From: Streptomyces indicus
GTDB lineage: Bacteria > Actinomycetota > Actinomycetes > Streptomycetales > Streptomycetaceae
Length of the DNA: 64,000 nucleotides
Direction of reading: 5' to 3'
NCBI RefSeq assembly: GCF_900100315.1
Contig: NZ_FNFF01000001.1
Location: forward strand, 186,001-250,000
Shown here: one piece after another, positions 63,106-64,000 of the stretch
Layout of the letters: every line of letters begins with the position of its first letter
How positions within the stretch are numbered: position 1 is the stretch's first letter
Translations under genes and position numbers: made by a program
The notes under the pieces: model-generated
The model's database searches: none
Seen by the model: only the letters and a program-made list of their open reading frames with translations
What the model was told of the DNA's origin: nothing

Positions 63106-63834
63106 ATGGCAGAACTCGTGTACCGCCCGGTCATCGGAGCGGCGCTGACCATGTTCAAGGCGCTGGATCTGAAGATCGACCTGAAGGGGTCGGAGCACAT
63201 TCCGCGGACCGGCGGCGCCGTTCTGGTCAGCAACCACATCAGCTACATGGACTTCATCTTCGCCGGGCTCGCCGCCCGGCCGCAGAAGCGCCTGGTGCGG
63301 TTCATGGCGAAGGACTCCGTGTTCCGGCACAAGGTGTCCGGGCCGCTGATGCGCGGGATGAAGCACATTCCGGTGGACCGCGCGCAGGGCGAGCAGGCCT
63401 ACGCGCACGCGCTGGACTCGCTGCGCAAGGGCGAGGTCGTCGGGGTGTTCCCGGAGGCCACGATCTCCACGTCGTTCACCCTGAAGAGCTTCAAGTCGGG
63501 TGCGGCGCGGCTGGCGCAGGAGGCCGGGGTGCCGCTGATCCCGGTGGCGCTGTGGGGCACGCAGCGCATCTGGACCAAGGGCAGGCCGCGCAACTTCAAG
63601 CGCTCCCACATCCCGGTGACGATCCGCGTGGGCGAGCCGGTGGAGGCGCCCAAGGACCAGTTCGCGGGCGCGATCACGCGGCGCCTGAAGGACCGGGTCC
63701 AGGAGCTTCTGGAGGCGGCTCAGCGCGCCTACCCCGTGCGCCCCAAGGACGCCGAGGACACCTGGTGGGTGCCCGCCCACCTGGGCGGCACGGCCCCGGC
63801 CCCCGCGAAGGCGCGCGAGGCCGAGGCCGGCTGA
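63106..63834 (+). CDS. 1-acyl-glycerol-3-phosphate acyltransferase-like (PlsC family)
   Basis: 242 residues. Motif I is the H-x4-D of SNHISYMDF (His44, Asp49); motif II-like KDSVFRHKVSG; motif III VGVFPEATIS (Ala in place of the usual Gly); motif IV VALWGTQRIW. The N-terminus is weakly hydrophobic, suggesting peripheral membrane attachment. It transfers an acyl group to lysophosphatidate or a related lysolipid in membrane lipid synthesis. No good ribosome site before the ATG; the C-terminal 25 residues are Pro/Ala rich. Confidence 0.92.
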   Translation: MAELVYRPVIGAALTMFKALDLKIDLKGSEHIPRTGGAVLVSNHISYMDFIFAGLAARPQKRLVRFMAKDSVFRHKVSGPLMRGMKHIPVDRAQGEQAYAHALDSLRKGEVVGVFPEATISTSFTLKSFKSGAARLAQEAGVPLIPVALWGTQRIWTKGRPRNFKRSHIPVTIRVGEPVEAPKDQFAGAITRRLKDRVQELLEAAQRAYPVRPKDAEDTWWVPAHLGGTAPAPAKAREAEAG

Positions 63835-63846
63835 GCGAAGGCGCGA

Positions 63847-64000
63847 TTACGCCCGGTCGTGCACGGTCAGGCGGACGCCGGGGCTGAACTTCTCGAGCAG
63901 CTCCGCCAGTTCGGCGGCGGCCGCTTCGAGGCCCGCGTGCTCCCCCATGCCCTCCAGCAGGAACAGGGCGTTGACGGAGGTGTCGTCGAGGCAGGTGCGC
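63847..64000 (-). CDS. C-terminal end of an unrecognised protein
   Basis: The last 50 residues of a gene continuing beyond the window: TCLDDTSVNALFLLEGMGEH... ending RLTVHDRA and TAA. Codon use is like its neighbours. A helical Ala/Glu-rich part is followed by a short strand; no family assigned. It converges on the acyltransferase gene with only 12 nt between stops. Confidence 0.55.
   Translation of the reverse strand, partial: RTCLDDTSVNALFLLEGMGEHAGLEAAAAELAELLEKFSPGVRLTVHDRA

Overview
The window is high-GC DNA with strongly GC-biased third codon positions, GTG starts, ATGA gene overlaps, several apparently leaderless starts and Tat-type lipoproteins. Together with Streptomyces-typical families (DUF6332, DUF6221, mycothiol-dependent isomerase fold, geranylgeranyl-reductase-like flavoprotein, SigB/SigF-type sigma factor), this points to a Streptomyces chromosome. 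It looks like a mix of arm-proximal accessory metabolism and housekeeping genes. I see no rRNA, tRNA, CRISPR array, transposase or prophage.

Layout. 1-6.2 kb: tail of a cytosine-deaminase-like amidohydrolase, a 23-bp perfect terminator hairpin, then a five-gene Dpp-type oligopeptide/dipeptide ABC operon in which every gene overlaps the next by 4 bp. 6.5-10.5 kb: leaderless MFS exporter, SigB/F-type sigma factor, leaderless thyA overlapping folA. 10.6-20.4 kb: an alpha-xyloside/xyloglucan-oligosaccharide locus: binding protein and two permeases, a YicI-type GH31 alpha-xylosidase, a LacI repressor and an exported GH3 enzyme with a CBM6-like tail. Three palindromes of the form TCGAA-N4-TTCGA at the two promoters of this locus are probable repressor sites. 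20.4-33.6 kb: a second glycoside island: carboxylesterase, exported SurE, GH3, MFS, TetR, GH3, LacI, a paralogous MFS and an alpha/beta hydrolase. A second operator family (GGTTACACG...) links the LacI gene, the MFS gene and the hydrolase.

33.8-49.2 kb: a mixed region with a remarkable ECF sigma/zinc-anti-sigma/transmembrane/CAP-domain fusion, an MDMPI-fold enzyme, a two-component system, GNAT, geranylgeranyl reductase family protein, M20 dipeptidase, an amidinotransferase, a P-loop kinase-Nudix fusion, a Tat-lipoprotein agmatine deiminase with a TetR gene and a 7+7-bp operator, and small proteins. 49.2-55.1 kb: a third sugar ABC operon, a ROK sugar kinase and a divergent LacI gene sharing a 12-bp palindromic operator. 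55.1-64 kb: repeat-rich spacer, a receptor-type Ser/Thr kinase, a CitE-like aldolase, an endonuclease/exonuclease/phosphatase enzyme, etfBA, a flavin reductase, a thioredoxin-like gene that appears frameshifted, a plsC-type acyltransferase and the end of an unknown gene.

Two recurrent architectural signals stand out. First, convergent gene pairs are separated by very long near-perfect hairpins. Second, at least four unrelated genes (lacI, tetR, a histidine kinase and a Ser/Thr kinase) carry a short tandem repeat (24, 25, 9 and 17 bp) whose first unit contains the stop codon. All functional names are family-level inferences from reading the sequence; no database search was possible.
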